A stretch of 64,000 nt of DNA from contig JAFBJZ010000612.1 of the NCBI GenBank assembly GCA_016785225.1, positions 62,001 to 126,000 of the forward strand, given 5' to 3'. Shown here one piece after another: positions 25,206 to 38,782 of this stretch. This stretch comes from Psettodes erumei (taxonomy: Eukaryota > Chordata > Actinopteri > Pleuronectiformes > Psettodidae). Each line of letters opens with the position of its first letter. Within the stretch, counting starts at the first letter, position 1. The position numbers and the translations under genes are program-made. The notes under the pieces are model-generated. The model did not search any database. It was not told where the DNA came from and worked only from the letters and a program-made list of their open reading frames with translations.

Positions 25206-26179
25206 GGACGAAGGGGCTCCTTGCTAACTGTTTCAGTAGCAAAACTGTTTCACTTTAAAAAAAAAGACTCATCCTTAAAAACGACCACGTTATACTTCTG
25301 CTTCATTGTTCTGTGTACAGCTCCAAAGTGTCTCGACTGGGAACTGCAATGGAAACTTTCCATCAGGGCATGTGATTTTTTTTTTGTGAACCTGGACTTG
25401 GTCTGAATCCGGTGGCATGTACAGCAGAGTGGCGTCTTTGGCAATTTCCTCTCCCGGGCATGTTTGCACCTTCCCCTCCCCTCTGAGAAAATAGATGGAA
25501 TACAGAAGTACCGCTGAGGCGGATGGGTACCCACTGAGGCTTTCACTGTGTGTGTGAGTGCGCGTGCGAGGGTGTGCGTAAAAGAGAAAGGAAGGACGAG
25601 GTGAATAACATGAACTGTGTTGTGATAAGGCGAGCTGTAGAGTGTAACGCATCTTATCCCAACTGCCAGTTAGTGATCGTCTGTGTGCGTAAGTGTGTGT
25701 ATAAGCCTGCGCTCTCAAATGGCTCGTTTCGCTCTGGTCAGGTGTTTTTCTGTTGTCCATCATTTTTTCTGTCACATGTTTTTTTTTTTTTAATTTTCCT
25801 TCAGCACTTAGCCACGGTGAAAACTAAACAACTTATTGATCTGTTTTAATGTCTGCTGCTCGCACACAGAAGAACACACATACTCATTGTTATTATATCC
25901 ATAAGGACATAAAAACAACTTATACAGTCAATATTTTCATCTTCACATTTATAGCATTTATAGCCAGAGGGGCTAATGCTTTTCTCCTGTGTAAATAACT
26001 GAAGACAGTACAGTATTATTGTGTGGTATCTCATAATCACACATGTATCAATATGATGAAAATGTATTGTTTGTATAATGAACAATGCTCTGAAAGATTT
26101 TCGTGTTACACCAACCCCTGTCCTTTTCTAAAAGAACAAGTGTTTACCTTCTCTGCTTTGAGCACATTCAAAAAGATCA

Positions 26180-26185
26180 AATAAA
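26180..26185 (+). terminator. Distal candidate polyadenylation signal AATAAA
   Basis: A canonical AATAAA is followed about 15-30 bases later by a GT/T-rich stretch (GCTGTGCCACTGTTGTTT). This is the usual layout of a working vertebrate poly(A) site. It would give adra2c a 3' UTR of about 1.55 kb. Confidence 0.5.
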
Positions 26186-29100
26186 GAGATTACTGCTGTG
26201 CCACTGTTGTTTATTTATTACACTAACACTGACTCATATGACTAATCATCTTTATAAATGCAGTCATTTTTAGTTAGCCTCCTTGGTAAAATGTTCAAGC
26301 TTGAGCACTGTGGTGATGAATAAGCCACACAAACTGTGAAGAAAATGGAATTTATGTCAACAGCAGGGGATAATGGGAAAGATTTCAGGAAGGGAAATAA
26401 AAGTCTGGTTTTGTTTTTTGTGATTTGTAAGAAGTCAGAAGTCAGTCCTAATGCATGACAGGTAGACAGATGCGTGGGAAATGTTTCAGCTAGGACACAA
26501 CGCCTTTGTACTGGCACCAAATCCTGTGACAACAAATCAAAAAGGGGCGTCATATTTGAAGCTCATGAGACTATAACTCTACTGATTCCCAGACAGCTAC
26601 TTGCATCTGTTGGGGCACTTTTCCAGTTGCTGGAGGGTCTGTAGAAAGACTGAGAGCTAATTATGCAAATTTAGAAATTTAAACATTAATTCAATGAAAA
26701 GCTGTTCTGTATTTGTCGCAATAATGAGTAACCAGGTAAGGTGACTGCACAGAATCTGAATCACTTCAGTGAATCAACACTTGAACATCACATGCTGCAA
26801 TTTTAGATGAAAACTCATCAGTATGTGAGCAAATGAGTCAATATACAGTAGATGGCTAAATAGGTGAAATGTCCAGCATTCACATGGATGTGGACTTTAT
26901 AGAACCCACTGAAGAGCAGAGCTTGAGGTTTATTAAACCGATTCAAGGGCTGCCTTGTATGATAAAGTATTTAACAGTATCTGCTTTCCTGCAATGTGTT
27001 GAATGAGATGCAATTTTCAGTCCATGAAAATAATGAAATTTGAAAAATGACACGGGGTGTTGATGAAGGGGCACTGGAGCTCAGCGTACATGAATGTGGC
27101 TGTAAATCAGACGACAACGTGTGGGAAACACTGTTTTACGCCTTCAGCAATTGATTAAACATCCCTAGAATGAGATAATTAATGCTACTAATAATAATGA
27201 GTACAATAAAAATGGCTGTTTTGAGATTAGCTTCCTCCCACTTTCCCCAATTGCAACCCTTTCTCTTGATAAAAATCACTTCATTTCATTCATTCATCAT
27301 TTCATTTTTAATTTTTTATATTGTGTTCACTAGATCTGGATATACTATACTGTATATCTTGTTTCAGGGATGTGTAAGTTGTTTTTTTTTAAAAAATCAA
27401 TCATTGTAATCATTCAAGGTTTCTGTGAAAGGAGTCCTTTTTGATTGGTTTTCCCAACCTGTGGTTTCATATTGTGAATGTTTGGATTTGAAGGATTGGA
27501 TTTGACTATACAAACATTGGTACATGTTTGTGAAGCTTTTGGAATTGAGGCTAAAAACAGAATACACTTTATTAATTTTGCTTAGCTGCTTCATAGACAG
27601 TCTGAACAGACAATGTGAACACTCACATGATAAAAGGCAGGGTCAGAATCAAAGCAAAGACTTCTGAGGCATCTGAAGGATTGCTAGTGTGATTTTTTTT
27701 TCTCTCTCTGCATGTCTTTCACCACATCACTGAAAAACTGGCTTCAAAAATCTTATCTTAAAACTTCTATTGTCTGCCCAGACTTTGATTTGCTTCACTA
27801 AAGCTGTGCACTGTTGAATGAATGAAACAATTTTCCCCTGTTCAAAGAGTCCTGGTTCTCCCTCTGCCTTAAACTCATCGGAGACGCAAACAATATCTTT
27901 TCTCCTGGCACATCATTTAGTATATTCTCCAGAGATGAAGCTGCCTGGTGTGCTAACATGTGCATATTTGTATGCTGTGCAGCTCCCAGGGCTCACTGAG
28001 CCTGATGGGTGGTCCTGAACATACTGTGTAGCTGCAGCAAATTAAATCAAATGCCCCAGTTCCCTTTTTGTTTATTATGCAATTTCTCCACCCGTGTCCC
28101 TCTAACAAGTTACTGCAGATCTGATACGATACAGAAAATCCTGGTGAAAATGAAAATGCTGTGTTCCATCAATAGATGTTTTCTGCACCAGGTATGAGAA
28201 GGCTCTTTGGTCGGTCCATAAGGAGAGGTCAGTGCCTGCTTTTACTGATACAGTGTATGTGTATAAGGGTGATTGCACATTTATGGGTGTGCTGGAAAAT
28301 GCCACTCACCAGAGACCCTGCTGTCCAATCAGAGGTCAGATTTGGGTTACAGTTTATGAGGAGGGCAGGACAATTTCTGTTGACCCAGACAGAGTATACA
28401 ACACACCCCTTCTTCCTCCAACCGTGTCATGCTTATTTATCTGTCCCCTGAAAGCTGACTGAGGTCGCTTCCATGACTAAGCGGAATGATTCTGTCAGTG
28501 CTGCCCCTCCCTCATCAAAGTGTTTATGGCTTGCTGTGTCAGTGGGTGATTTGTTCCTATGTTGCAGGTCTGCAGCTAAACCCATCAAACAACCTGATAC
28601 ATGCACAGATGGAGATGCTCTCGACACTGCCCATACCTCATGTGTCCCATTATCTCAGGTGCTGTTAGATGCTCTTGAGCTAAAGGGGCAAAAAATGAGA
28701 ACAAAATAGACATTTTTCTTCGGCACTTAAGTTCTTTTAATGATGAGTATTGTGTTCTCTTAAAGCCAAACGCACCGTCTTGGGTCCCTGATTGTACTAG
28801 AGCCTGAAGATTTTGATGCTCAGATCAGAAAAGACAAGCCCTTTACAAAACAATGAGAAAAGGGAAGTTATATTCATGAGATGAGCTTGAACAGCATCAT
28901 CCCGTAAATCCTTTAAGACCATGATACAGTGATGTCGTCAACTCAGTCTGACCCCCCAAATCCCCCGTCTTCTCTGCCTCCCTCACTCATGTCATATCTA
29001 ATTTCAGCATATCCGCATGAGTGCTTGGTGGGTGGGAAGTGGCAATTCAAGACAGGACAGACTGTAAAGTACTTGATGTTTGTACAGTATGTGGTGGTGC

Positions 29101-29530
29101 ATTTTCATAAGAGAATGTAAAGCTAAATCTCCTGAGATATGATGCTCAAGTTTTGAATGAGGACAAGATTAGCCTTCACTTAAATGGACTGTATTTTGTT
29201 GTTCGGGGAATTTCCTTTTTTGGTATCTGAATATAGATATAGATAGTATGGTCACTCGAGATGAATACAGATCATCTGTGCATTATCACATTTTCTGTGC
29301 AGTCTCCATGTCTTAATCAATGGTTATCTATCAAACTCTTGAAAAACACAGCAACAACAAAACTGCTCTCATCAGTTTCAAGATGAAGCAGAGGTCAAAC
29401 TGTGCGACTTGCCTGTGAACATAATAGAATTTAAGAGCCCAACTATGTTTTTTTTCAGGAGTTAGGCAAGACCAGAAAAAAAAAAAGAGTGAATGTTTGA
29501 CTAACATCTGTCCGGTGTCCAGAAACTGAT
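26186..29530. other. Gene-free interval after adra2c
   Basis: AT-rich DNA with no supportable exon, repeat copy or RNA gene. ORFs of 60-100 codons here have random-looking composition and several lack an ATG. Confidence 0.55.
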
Positions 29531-29690
29531 TAGTTTATCTTAGCATTAAGACTGGATGTACGGAATACCTGCTAACTCTGGTTCTGTCCAACGTACAAAG
29601 ACATACCCATTGACACCTCTCAATTTCACAAATGAACACACTGATCTATATCTTGTTCTTTTTATCCAAATAAAAACAGCAATTTGACAG
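29531..29690 (+). repeat. Fragment of a dispersed teleost repeat (GGAATAGTTC family, middle part)
   Basis: TTAGCATTAAGACTGG, then GGTTCTGTCCAA, CACCTCTCAATTTCACAAAT and a TATCTTGTTCTTTTTATCC segment follow, in order and spacing, the middle of a common percomorph repeat. The beginning of that repeat is seen separately at 52528. It has no coding capacity. Family nature (non-autonomous DNA element or other) is not settled here. Confidence 0.6.
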
Positions 29691-30775
29691 AAGTGCTGTG
29701 CAGAGAGATGAAGTGTTCAACAAGAAACAGTTACAACACGCAAGTCTACCTAAAAGTACATGTTGGTCTTTGTGCACACATTGAATAAACCAAAAACATA
29801 TTCCCTTCTGTGTTGACTATGAACCTGTAGAGGTGGCGAGATGTGCATTTTAGAGACAGCTAGAGTAAAGTTTTCTCCTTTACACAAAGACTAAACTAGT
29901 TAGACTGATCTCTCCCTTTCTCCAGCGCCATACTTAATGCACCGACACGAAGAGTGGCATCAATCTTCTCTCTAACTCAAGGCAAGAAAGCGAGTAAGTT
30001 TAATTCTCAAAATGTCAAAGACTTCTTTTAAGAATTCCGAATGGTCAAACATTACCTCAATGTGTAGATGCTGCCCCGCTTCTAAAACCTCCCCTTCAAA
30101 AACTCAGGCTGTTTCTCTGAGATAAAACTTAATAAAACATACACGCTGAAGGCTTTTAGCATGAGAGATGCACAACAAAGATGTGACGGTCAGTGAGAAC
30201 ACCGGAAGGCACCTCTGCTCTGACAGTGAGGGATAAAGGGTTCTCTAATGGATTTTCCCTGAATGTCATGTTCATACTGTACCTCTAAGCAAAGAGTGAG
30301 TGACCAGCGCTGTGTCGTTTGTCATGCTTTCTATTAGCGTTGCTGCTGTGTTAGATCACCGGAGGTGCGGCAGCTGGTAGGCAAATGCAAATAAGACACT
30401 GGATGTGAGTACAAGAGCATTTGATTAATAAAAAGGAAGTCCAGAAAAGGATTACGTTTCGGCGGTGAGGAGACACGTCCAAAAGGTAGACGTGGAGCAC
30501 AGGGGAGGGAAAATCAATTCTTTAATCAATCACCTTTTATTTCTTCAGGGCTCTCCATACCTCGCCTCTCCTACTAGCAGGAATGGAAAAGCACAGGACT
30601 CCCATCTCTCACACACCATCTGCCATCAGTCTCACACTCTAACGCTATCTCAACCTCTGTCTTTCACCCTCTTTCTCTCTCTTCTCCGATCAATCTATCT
30701 CTTCTCCTCAGTCTGACAGCAGCCATCCATTCTGTGGAGCAGCCTCTGCTCCACTTGCATGATAGAGCAGGAGTG

Positions 30776-30814
<39 letters not shown>
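30776..30814. repeat. (CA)19 microsatellite
   Basis: Near-pure CA dinucleotide run, preceded by a pyrimidine-rich stretch at about 30590-30715. Confidence 0.97.
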
Positions 30815-30818
<4 letters not shown>

Positions 30819-31706
30819 GGCTGATGTAAATACACCTCCAGTTCCTAGATTTGCATGGGCAATTGCATTTTATCAGGCGTAGCTTTTAATAGAGTCACTC
30901 TTAATAACATTTATTTTAGCTGAATCAGTGCCTGTTCCGTTAAGTGTTTTAATTCAAGGCAAAAGAGAAGGTCTCTCTGTGGATTGCCTTTTAACAGTTG
31001 AGTTGTTCATGGGGGTTTTCGCGGGGGAATTGCACCCTCCACTTTCTAACAACGCAGCCAGATGGTCAGGTCTGATTGTTTCCCCCCCTATTGTTTTTGC
31101 ATTAACAAGCTGCTCCTCAGTCACAGGCTGCCACCAGCTTTAAAGCCAACAAGTTTTATACACATCTCAAGACTAAATGAAAACCTACACATTCTATTTT
31201 ATGGACTAGACATGTAAAAACTGAGAGGATATTCTTTTGCATCTTTATGCCCAGAAGTAAATGAATCTGGCTGTTTTCTGGACTGAGCAATGCTAAAAAT
31301 GAAATGAAAGTGTAGGGAAAAGGTATGGCCACTCACAGTAACACTGGTACAGTATGAAAGAGTGGAAAGGCTGATGGAGGAAGTGAATTTACAGCTCCAA
31401 ATGCTCTGCCCTGGCTTCAACTTGCATCTTCGGTTAGCAGTCTAAAAGATGGGGTCTACAGTCAAGCCAGTTGCTTTGTGAGGCATGTACGTATTTCTTT
31501 CAGCTAATATCAGTTTGTTAAGATGCACACAATGCTATAATGCACATGTTTAGCAGGCATTCTAATTGTCATCATCACCACCTGAGTTCAGTAGTTTTCT
31601 AACACAAAACACAAAGTACACACAGGCAGAGAAAGGCTGAGAGAACTGTTTCATCTATATTTCATCATAAAACAAAGTTGTGGACAAATTTAAATTCTGA
31701 ACTTCT
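30815..31706. other. Non-coding interval with a conserved-looking block
   Basis: The 30840-31140 segment is non-repetitive and has the texture of vertebrate conserved non-coding DNA (ATTGCATTTTATC, TAACATTTATTTTAGC). The remainder holds nothing I can name. Confidence 0.35.
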
Positions 31707-32045
31707 CTGTACCAAATGTCATGGCAATCCATCTAGTAGTTGTAGACATGTTTCACTCAACCACAAATGTGAATCTCCGGGTGACACAGTGTAAGGAAAA
31801 GTCAGCGGATCACCAAAGTCATTAGGATTCATCATCCATGAATGTCAGTACAAAGTTGTTGGGGTTTTTTTGTCAGCCCATCTAGTGGGTGTTGAGATGT
31901 ATTTCTCTGGACAAATGACTGAAATTCCCACCAATCCAATAGCCAATGAAATATTATTATTATAAGATCATAAATGTCTTTACAAGATTTCACACCAATT
32001 GCTCCAATAGCTGTTAAGATACTTCAGTATGGAAAGACCATAGAC
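31707..32045 (+). repeat. Dispersed teleost repeat with internal units (TCATGGCAATCCATC family)
   Basis: The segment carries three diverged copies of one internal unit of about 50 bases, spaced roughly 135-140 bases apart. They begin near 31707 (GTACCAAATGTCATGGCAAT), 31847 (AGTACAAAGTTGTTGGGG) and 31985 (AGATTTCACACCAATTGC), and each is followed by a GTTGAGATATTTC-like block. Between them lies GGATCACCAAAGTCATTAGG, another hallmark of this common fish repeat. Non-coding. Confidence 0.7.
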
Positions 32046-32667
32046 CAAAGAGCAATGCTGCAAGAATGGGCAAAAATGCATGTGAAATGTGAATCCACGT
32101 AAAGTAGCTCAAATATCTCTCCCAAGGACATATTCCTCTGTGCAGCATTTATCTTTGTCCGAAGACACAAGTTTCATCATGGGCTGATTGCAGATCTCTC
32201 TTCCATCAGAGTATTACATTCAGAAATGTACCTCTCATGCTGTGGCGTCTGGAGTAGCTGCCTGCATCCAGGAGCCGTACACCCTCAGGGTCAGGAGTTC
32301 ATTCCCAGCTCCCATTTTCTATTCTGCTCCATCCGTCCATCCATCCATCTCAACCACCTCCAACACCGTTCCCCACTGTCTGTAAATCAAAAAGATGCAA
32401 AAAATGAAAAATGACTTGGATAGCAAACACAGGGAAGGGTAACCACTGGAGATGATGCAGGTTTGGCGATCTGCAGTCTTTTTTCAGTGTCAGACGATAA
32501 TTAAAATAAGATTTGAGGAGCATAGAATGCTCCCTAAATTTGCCCTTTATTTTATTATGCACACTTTTGTCTTAGTGTGACTTTGAGGGAGAAGATGATA
32601 AGCGGAATGTGCTTTCGTATTGTAATCTTTTATGCAGGCTGTTAGCCGGCTCAGCCCTACACAGGGG

Positions 32668-32675
<8 letters not shown>

Positions 32676-32717
<42 letters not shown>
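32676..32717. repeat. (CA)21 microsatellite
   Basis: Pure CA dinucleotide run of about 42 bases. Confidence 0.98.
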
Positions 32718-32720
<3 letters not shown>

Positions 32721-35700
32721 CTTATAGAATATCAATCTTGTAGCTGTCATTTATGTCAGTTGTGAATTGATGGTGAAATACTGCTATTATTGCCATAAAG
32801 AGATGAGGGTGTAGTACCAGCCCAGATCATTAGCCTCCAAATTACAACAGTGTGTTTATTAAAATTTCATTACACCAGAGGTACTTCCTCATGTTAAATA
32901 TGTTTCTCATAAAGGGAACATTTCTAACTTCTTGTTTTTCTTTTGTCCCTTTAACTTTGATTAAGAGGATAAAAGTATTGAACATGACAGGTTTCTGGGA
33001 TTACTGCTTCATTTTTAACCCAAGATATTTCAGAGAGAGAGATTAGAGGGAGGCATTTCTAAGGCTTTGTCTACATTCAGATAAATTGAGAGCAGTCAAC
33101 TCTAGTCATTTCAGTTCATTTCTGCATTTACCACCATCCACATTAAAACACAAAAATGGGTAACTCTTCTCCTACTGGGCATGTGTGGAGGGCAAATGAG
33201 CAAGCTCTCAAATCTTCCAGGTTGTGCAAAGGAACACATGAGATAGTCCAGAATGAATGGGGGTGTCCACGGAGCAATAGCCCCAAAATGTTACATTTAT
33301 GGAGTAAAACAAACAAACAAGGGGTGGAAACAATTAAATCCAGTTTTCCTGTTGTTCAACTGCAGTGAAAATACTTTATGTAAGGATGACACCAGAGACC
33401 AGGGTTTCAATACTGAGACCAATCTGTGGATAGGTTCTGGCAATTTTGTTTTAGGTTATGCAAAGATTGTGGTTTTGGTTCAATGTGAATAAACACACTC
33501 TGTCTGAAGTCACAATGATTTTTTTTATTATTATGAATCTTCACCAAGAACTTTCCCTAACCTTAACCAAGTTCTGTGAAAGCCATGAAAAAGAGATCTA
33601 ATGCTGTACTCACTGCACCTGGATCTAATCCTACAAGATTGGATATTTAAGTGGAATCTTCTGTTAACATTTTGCTGACATATTCAGAATTTAGTGTATT
33701 TGCATCACGTTTTGTACGGAACATATGTGCTGTTGTGTTGTTTGTACAGAAAGTAATTTTAGGAGACAGATGTAGGTGTACACTTGAATTAAAACACGTA
33801 TTCATTATTGCATGCGATATAAAGATTAGAATTGTGCATAATGGATTTCTCAAGAAGTGACTATTGATCAACAATAAGTTTACTGCATAACCTGATAATA
33901 TTAATTTCATATGAACACAATGGCCAACAGTGATGTCTGGGGTTATTGCTTCCAGGTTTTACTCTTGTCCAGAGCATGAAGGGACTGACTCCCATCCTCC
34001 GTGACCCAAACCAGACTAACTTATGGTGCCATATAGTACATTGCTCAAACGGATGGCATAATGGTATTCTGCTAGCATGCACCATTATACATATAAAACA
34101 CCACATTATGAATGACAAAAAGTGACTTCCATGAAAAATGGAGTAATGAAATGAATCATGAATATTATGCAGGAAGTAGAATGAATAACAATTGCCTCAT
34201 TCCAGTTGCCCTTTCCACTTAAATGAAGCATGCATGGCCAAGTCCACTGAGGGGGCAGGAGTCAGCGAAGCAGGTGTGACAAAGTTAGAGATGGGACAGA
34301 TTCATTATGATGTTAGCCTGAAATGTCACATTATTCTATCCTGGAGCTTCCGGAGCAGAGAAATCCCAATGCAGGCACAATTTTCTGCATCATGATTTCG
34401 CTATTATCATTTTGCTAGCTATGAATGAGCTTCTCAGAAAAGACATGTCTTTGTCATATCCACAGAATCCTCAACAGGCCAGGCTGCTAGACACAAAGAC
34501 CAAATCAAAGACCATGGAGGTGTCCTCAGCTCCTGTGTGAAATACTCTTTATTGTTAAGGAGATGATGTGACTTGGTAATCATGATGTCACGCTGTTACT
34601 TATTTACACTGTATCTTATATCACCTTCCTTTCATATTATTGAATTGTTGCCTGTAAGTCCTACTTCACACAGGTGCTTTAATGCCAGAGCGAAGAAGAT
34701 TTTCCATTTAATATTATAAACCTACATCAACAGTTCCACCAGTTTCATGTTATCTGTCAGTGTCAAACACACTTGTGTTCAATCGGACAACCAGCTGCTG
34801 AGAACCATAACAATGTAATCATCTGTGGCATGTAAGCCCTGTGAACTATGAAATGATACAAATGATACATGATACACAGTAGATCTCCCTCTGCTTTATT
34901 TACTCCTCTCTACTCTACTATTTACTCTTTTGATAAGATGGATCAGTTTGGGTTATTTATCATTCTGCTTTCTACTGTGTGCCTATCTTAGAGTTGGAGA
35001 CTTAGTTCATCATAAGTTTAATGCATGGGGACAGAGCAAAGCAATCATATAAAATGCAATTCGTACCCACATCCTTTTTTTAAAAACTCTTTTCATTAGC
35101 AGTGCTTTGCAATTTAATCCCTCTCTGCTTTGTGGACCTGGGAGTGTTTGCAATATAGCAGTGAGTCATTAAGTGAAGCAATCTGCATTTATTACCTGTT
35201 AATCTCCCTAATTAATTTGACTCCTGGGTAAACAGCTGCATTTGCTGAGGAACAATCTTGAAGTGCCTGCACACACACACACACTCACACACACTCACAG
35301 ACACACACACATGCTCACGTGCATCAACAGCAACTTTCCTCCACACTCACACTGACACAAACACACACTCACGCACCTGACGTGTGCATCTGCACTCTCA
35401 CAGTTAGTGCACATCCTTAACATGACGAAGCTCAGACAGTGCCCAGCCGTGGCCGGAGACAAGAACCAGAGTGACAGTCTGTAATGATTTCAATATTACA
35501 GTCATGCTATAGCAGTGTGGCTCCTGGATGAATTATAGGGACTTTAGTGATTTCTTATCATCCGGCACCATCATCAAGTGAGGTCAATATTTAATTTTGT
35601 CCAATACATGTTGGTTTATAGGCAAAATACATGCAAAACTAACTCATGACATTCCCATTCACATCGGCTGTACATTGTGTTAAGTTCTTATTAGCAAACG

Positions 35701-36066
35701 TCAATATGCTAATACACGAAACTAACTGCCTCACAGACAGGCTAGCATGGCTCAAGACTTTTCTGAAGTCTTGTTGATGACACTTTTTTCACTCTGCAGT
35801 CCTCAAAAGCAAAAAACTGAACAACCAGGTGACATAAAGCACAAGACTGAGCTGGACCAGGACAGATACATGACCATTCTGTCATTTTCAGAGGAAGCCT
35901 GAAGGCATGCATTAGTCAGGTGCTTGAGGTCAAAGGTCAAGTCTCATTAACAACAAGGATTTGAAATGACCACCTTCATGGAGTTTACAGGGCCATGATT
36001 GATTTCCAATACAGTCTTGCTATAGGTCATCTCATAGATTATCTGTTTTACTGACTGCAAAGAGTC
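32718..36066. other. Gene-free interval
   Basis: No exon is supportable. A non-repetitive block at about 35075-35270 with TAATTAATTT and CAGCTG-type motifs is a candidate regulatory element. It is followed by an interrupted CA-rich region at 35268-35385. Confidence 0.45.
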
Positions 36067-36093
36067 ATATATATATATATATATATATATATA
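36067..36093. repeat. (AT)n microsatellite with possible transposon-end flank
   Basis: About 13 AT units followed directly by AGTGTGGTCCAAAAGCCTGA. That flank resembles the end of a small fish DNA transposon in which the AT run often sits. The assignment of the flank is weak. Confidence 0.8.
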
Positions 36094-38590
36094 GTGTGGT
36101 CCAAAAGCCTGAGATGTGCACGTGAGAGACTGAGATATTGATCTGCAGGTGTTAGTGCTGATGCTGAGATTAAAAGATAATTACTGGAAAAGGAATGGGA
36201 TGCACTGAAGTCCTCACCGAACTGCTGCCTCTTGTGGATTCGTGATGACAGCATTATAGCTTTATTGCAAAAGATTAAGATTTAAAGGATGGTGATGAGG
36301 ATTTGTGTGCTCAAGAGATAAAAAAAAGGAGGACGTACGAGAGAAAGAAAAACAGAGAGAGGGAGTCGAAGTGGCAACTCTAATAAACATGATAAATTGC
36401 TGTTTTGCAACTGTGGCTGAAGTCATTAAATTTGCGGTAAACAAGCTGTTAAAATATATTCATCATTCATGGATGGAAGTGAGGACATCCATGGAGAAAT
36501 ACTGCATGTAAACAGCTACGAAAACATTCAGTAAATCCACACAATCAGATCAGGTATCAGTGAAGGCAAGGGCAATTGATGTCATTTTTTTTCCTTCTAT
36601 GAAGTGGCATGTATGACATATTTGCGACCTGATGGAAGAGCTCAGTGCTTCATTTTTGCTCTAGTGTCGCACCAGAAGAGCACTTGTGCAGTCCATGTGC
36701 CCTTCAGTTTTTGCCCTGACACAATGCAGATGGACAAAGACAGGACTCAGGCTGAAAGACTTGCGTAGGTGGATGTGTCCAAAGTGAAACAGAGGAAACA
36801 AAAAACTGGATTGTGATGCAGAAACCTGTGTGAAACTGTGCCTGTGAGTGCGAAGTTGGCAGGCACAGGTTAGTGATTCAGAGCAGGGGCTCGCGTGATA
36901 CGACATGAATCGCAAGTCTCTCTTTACTGCTCTCCAAGGATTACGCTAGATAATCCCGCATCTGAAGGTGTTTGTAACGACACAATGGGTTCCCCTGATC
37001 TCTCCTTGTGCAGTCTCTCGACAGATGCGATAGAAAAATACGGCGTGTGCTGAGCCACAGGTGGTCTCGCATGGGGCTGGATCTGACTGGTTTCCAGTAC
37101 AGTGAGTTGTGTAATCCTGCAGTGGCACGAGGCGTCTCGACTGCCCCCGAGGAAAAAGATGAGGGATAATGGAATAGTAATGGAACGTGGCTGTTTGAGT
37201 GTGTTAGCGGTCCATCCATCTCATGTGCGGCCCACACCTCAGTGATGGATGCACACAGAGACAGCTCACACATGGGAGAAAGCCTGTGGGATATTAAAGG
37301 AATGATGACTGCACTGGAATATCAGCAGCGGCTTTTTTTCAAAGAATTGAATTTCCTCTGTGAATTTATGGTGCATTACGATATCACATATGAAAACGTA
37401 AATCTACAAGGATATAAAAATGAGTGACAAGGCTGACTATGGAATAAACACACATGTCTGAGTTATCAGACAGCCAGAAGGAAAACTATGGTGTGTCCAT
37501 TTGAAGATCTGATTCCGTCGATCAATATTTCCCCGTCGGCCACATTGTCTCGCAGTGAGCCAAGGGGCATCATTTCTCTCTGCTGCTTCCTCCTTTAAAA
37601 TAATGTTTTCTCTATTTGTGGCGGCGTGCTCTCCTCTGCAGCGAACACAGGGGAGCAGTGACAGTGACAGGGAGAAGCAAAGTGAAAGGGGTTTGGTAGT
37701 AAAGAAAGCAAGATAAAGAGGGGAAACAGGCATGAAAAACCTAACGCTGACTGTGGAGGTCTTGAAGTTTAGGGGAGATAAAAGACACAAAATGGGGTTT
37801 CAAAGAGAAAAAGTTTGTATCTCACTGCTGCCTTCAGGCTTTTTGTTCAAAATGTTTAATCTCTAACACTGAGGCTCAGAGTGACCCAACCGCTTCATCA
37901 TTTCAAACTTCAGAAAAATATTAAGTATGGTGCAGTTTAGAAGCGCAGTACCTTTTTTTAATACTGTGCATGCAGGCTGTCGAAATATATAAATCGTTTC
38001 ATGTAAATGAATGTTTTTAAATGTTTTGATCCAGTTTCTCTCCCATTTGACAAATTCAGGAGGGAGCCCTGGAAGGAAAACATTCCTCAAACTTAAGCAC
38101 ATTCAGAACATGACAGACCCACCAGTTGAAAATAAATTGGCCTCAGTCCACAAATACCATGAAATGAATGACTGAGCTGAGACCAGAGTGACCATTTATT
38201 TGTGTCTGTTTCTTTGTGTACAGGAAGTCTTCCAGGTTTTCTGTGTGTGTGGAGACAATCATAAATAAACCAGGGCTGCTCTCGTCTCTATGTTTCTTTT
38301 GTCTGTGTGTACAAGAGTACTGACAGTCCCTTGTTTTAGTGCAACATTATTGGGTTGACACACTGTAGGCTACAGACAAAGGTCCAGAGAGGACTGTGTC
38401 TCTGTTCACACTTGGGGAATGATGGTTGCCCTGGAAACAGACAACAAATCAAGCTCGGAAAAAGGAAATAACCTGTCGCCCAAACGTGAGGATGCAGCAG
38501 GAGCACAAAGCCAAGTATTGATATCGTTATTAACACAACAAATTACATGGTTACAAATGTGTGATTTATGATCCGTAAAATTAATTTTTG
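36094..38590. other. Gene-free interval
   Basis: No exon, RNA gene or repeat is recognised beyond short A-rich and purine-rich runs. Confidence 0.5.
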
Positions 38591-38782
38591 CATGTGTTTG
38601 TGTCATAAATTTTTTTTCCCACAACACATGGGGGGGGGTCCACTCCCAGCTGACACTGGGCGAGAGGCAGGAGCCACCCCGAACAGGTCGCCAGTCTATC
38701 ACAGGGCTGACACAGACACAAACAACCATTCACCATCACAGTCACACCTACAGGCAATTTACAGTCGCCAGTTAACCTCATG
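38591..38782 (-). repeat. SINE copy of the same family, variant 3' tail
   Basis: The body, including the GACTGGCGACCTGTTC and CAGCCCTGTGATAGACTGG segments on the minus strand, matches the copy at 837-1086. The end differs: the GGAT tail is replaced by a C-rich run, then GTGTTGTGGGAAAAAA and about 30 further bases. That variant end is shared with the copy at 40403. The tRNA-like head is missing. Confidence 0.8.

Larger units (their letters stand above)
24630..26185 (+). other. Probable adra2c 3' untranslated region
   Basis: This is the non-coding stretch following the receptor stop codon. It contains no ORF that resembles a protein. It runs from moderately GC-rich near the stop to AT-rich, with ATTTA-type elements around 25947-25960, before the best polyadenylation signal at 26180. 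The extent is inferred from that signal; a shorter 3' end at about 24980 is possible. Confidence 0.45.
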
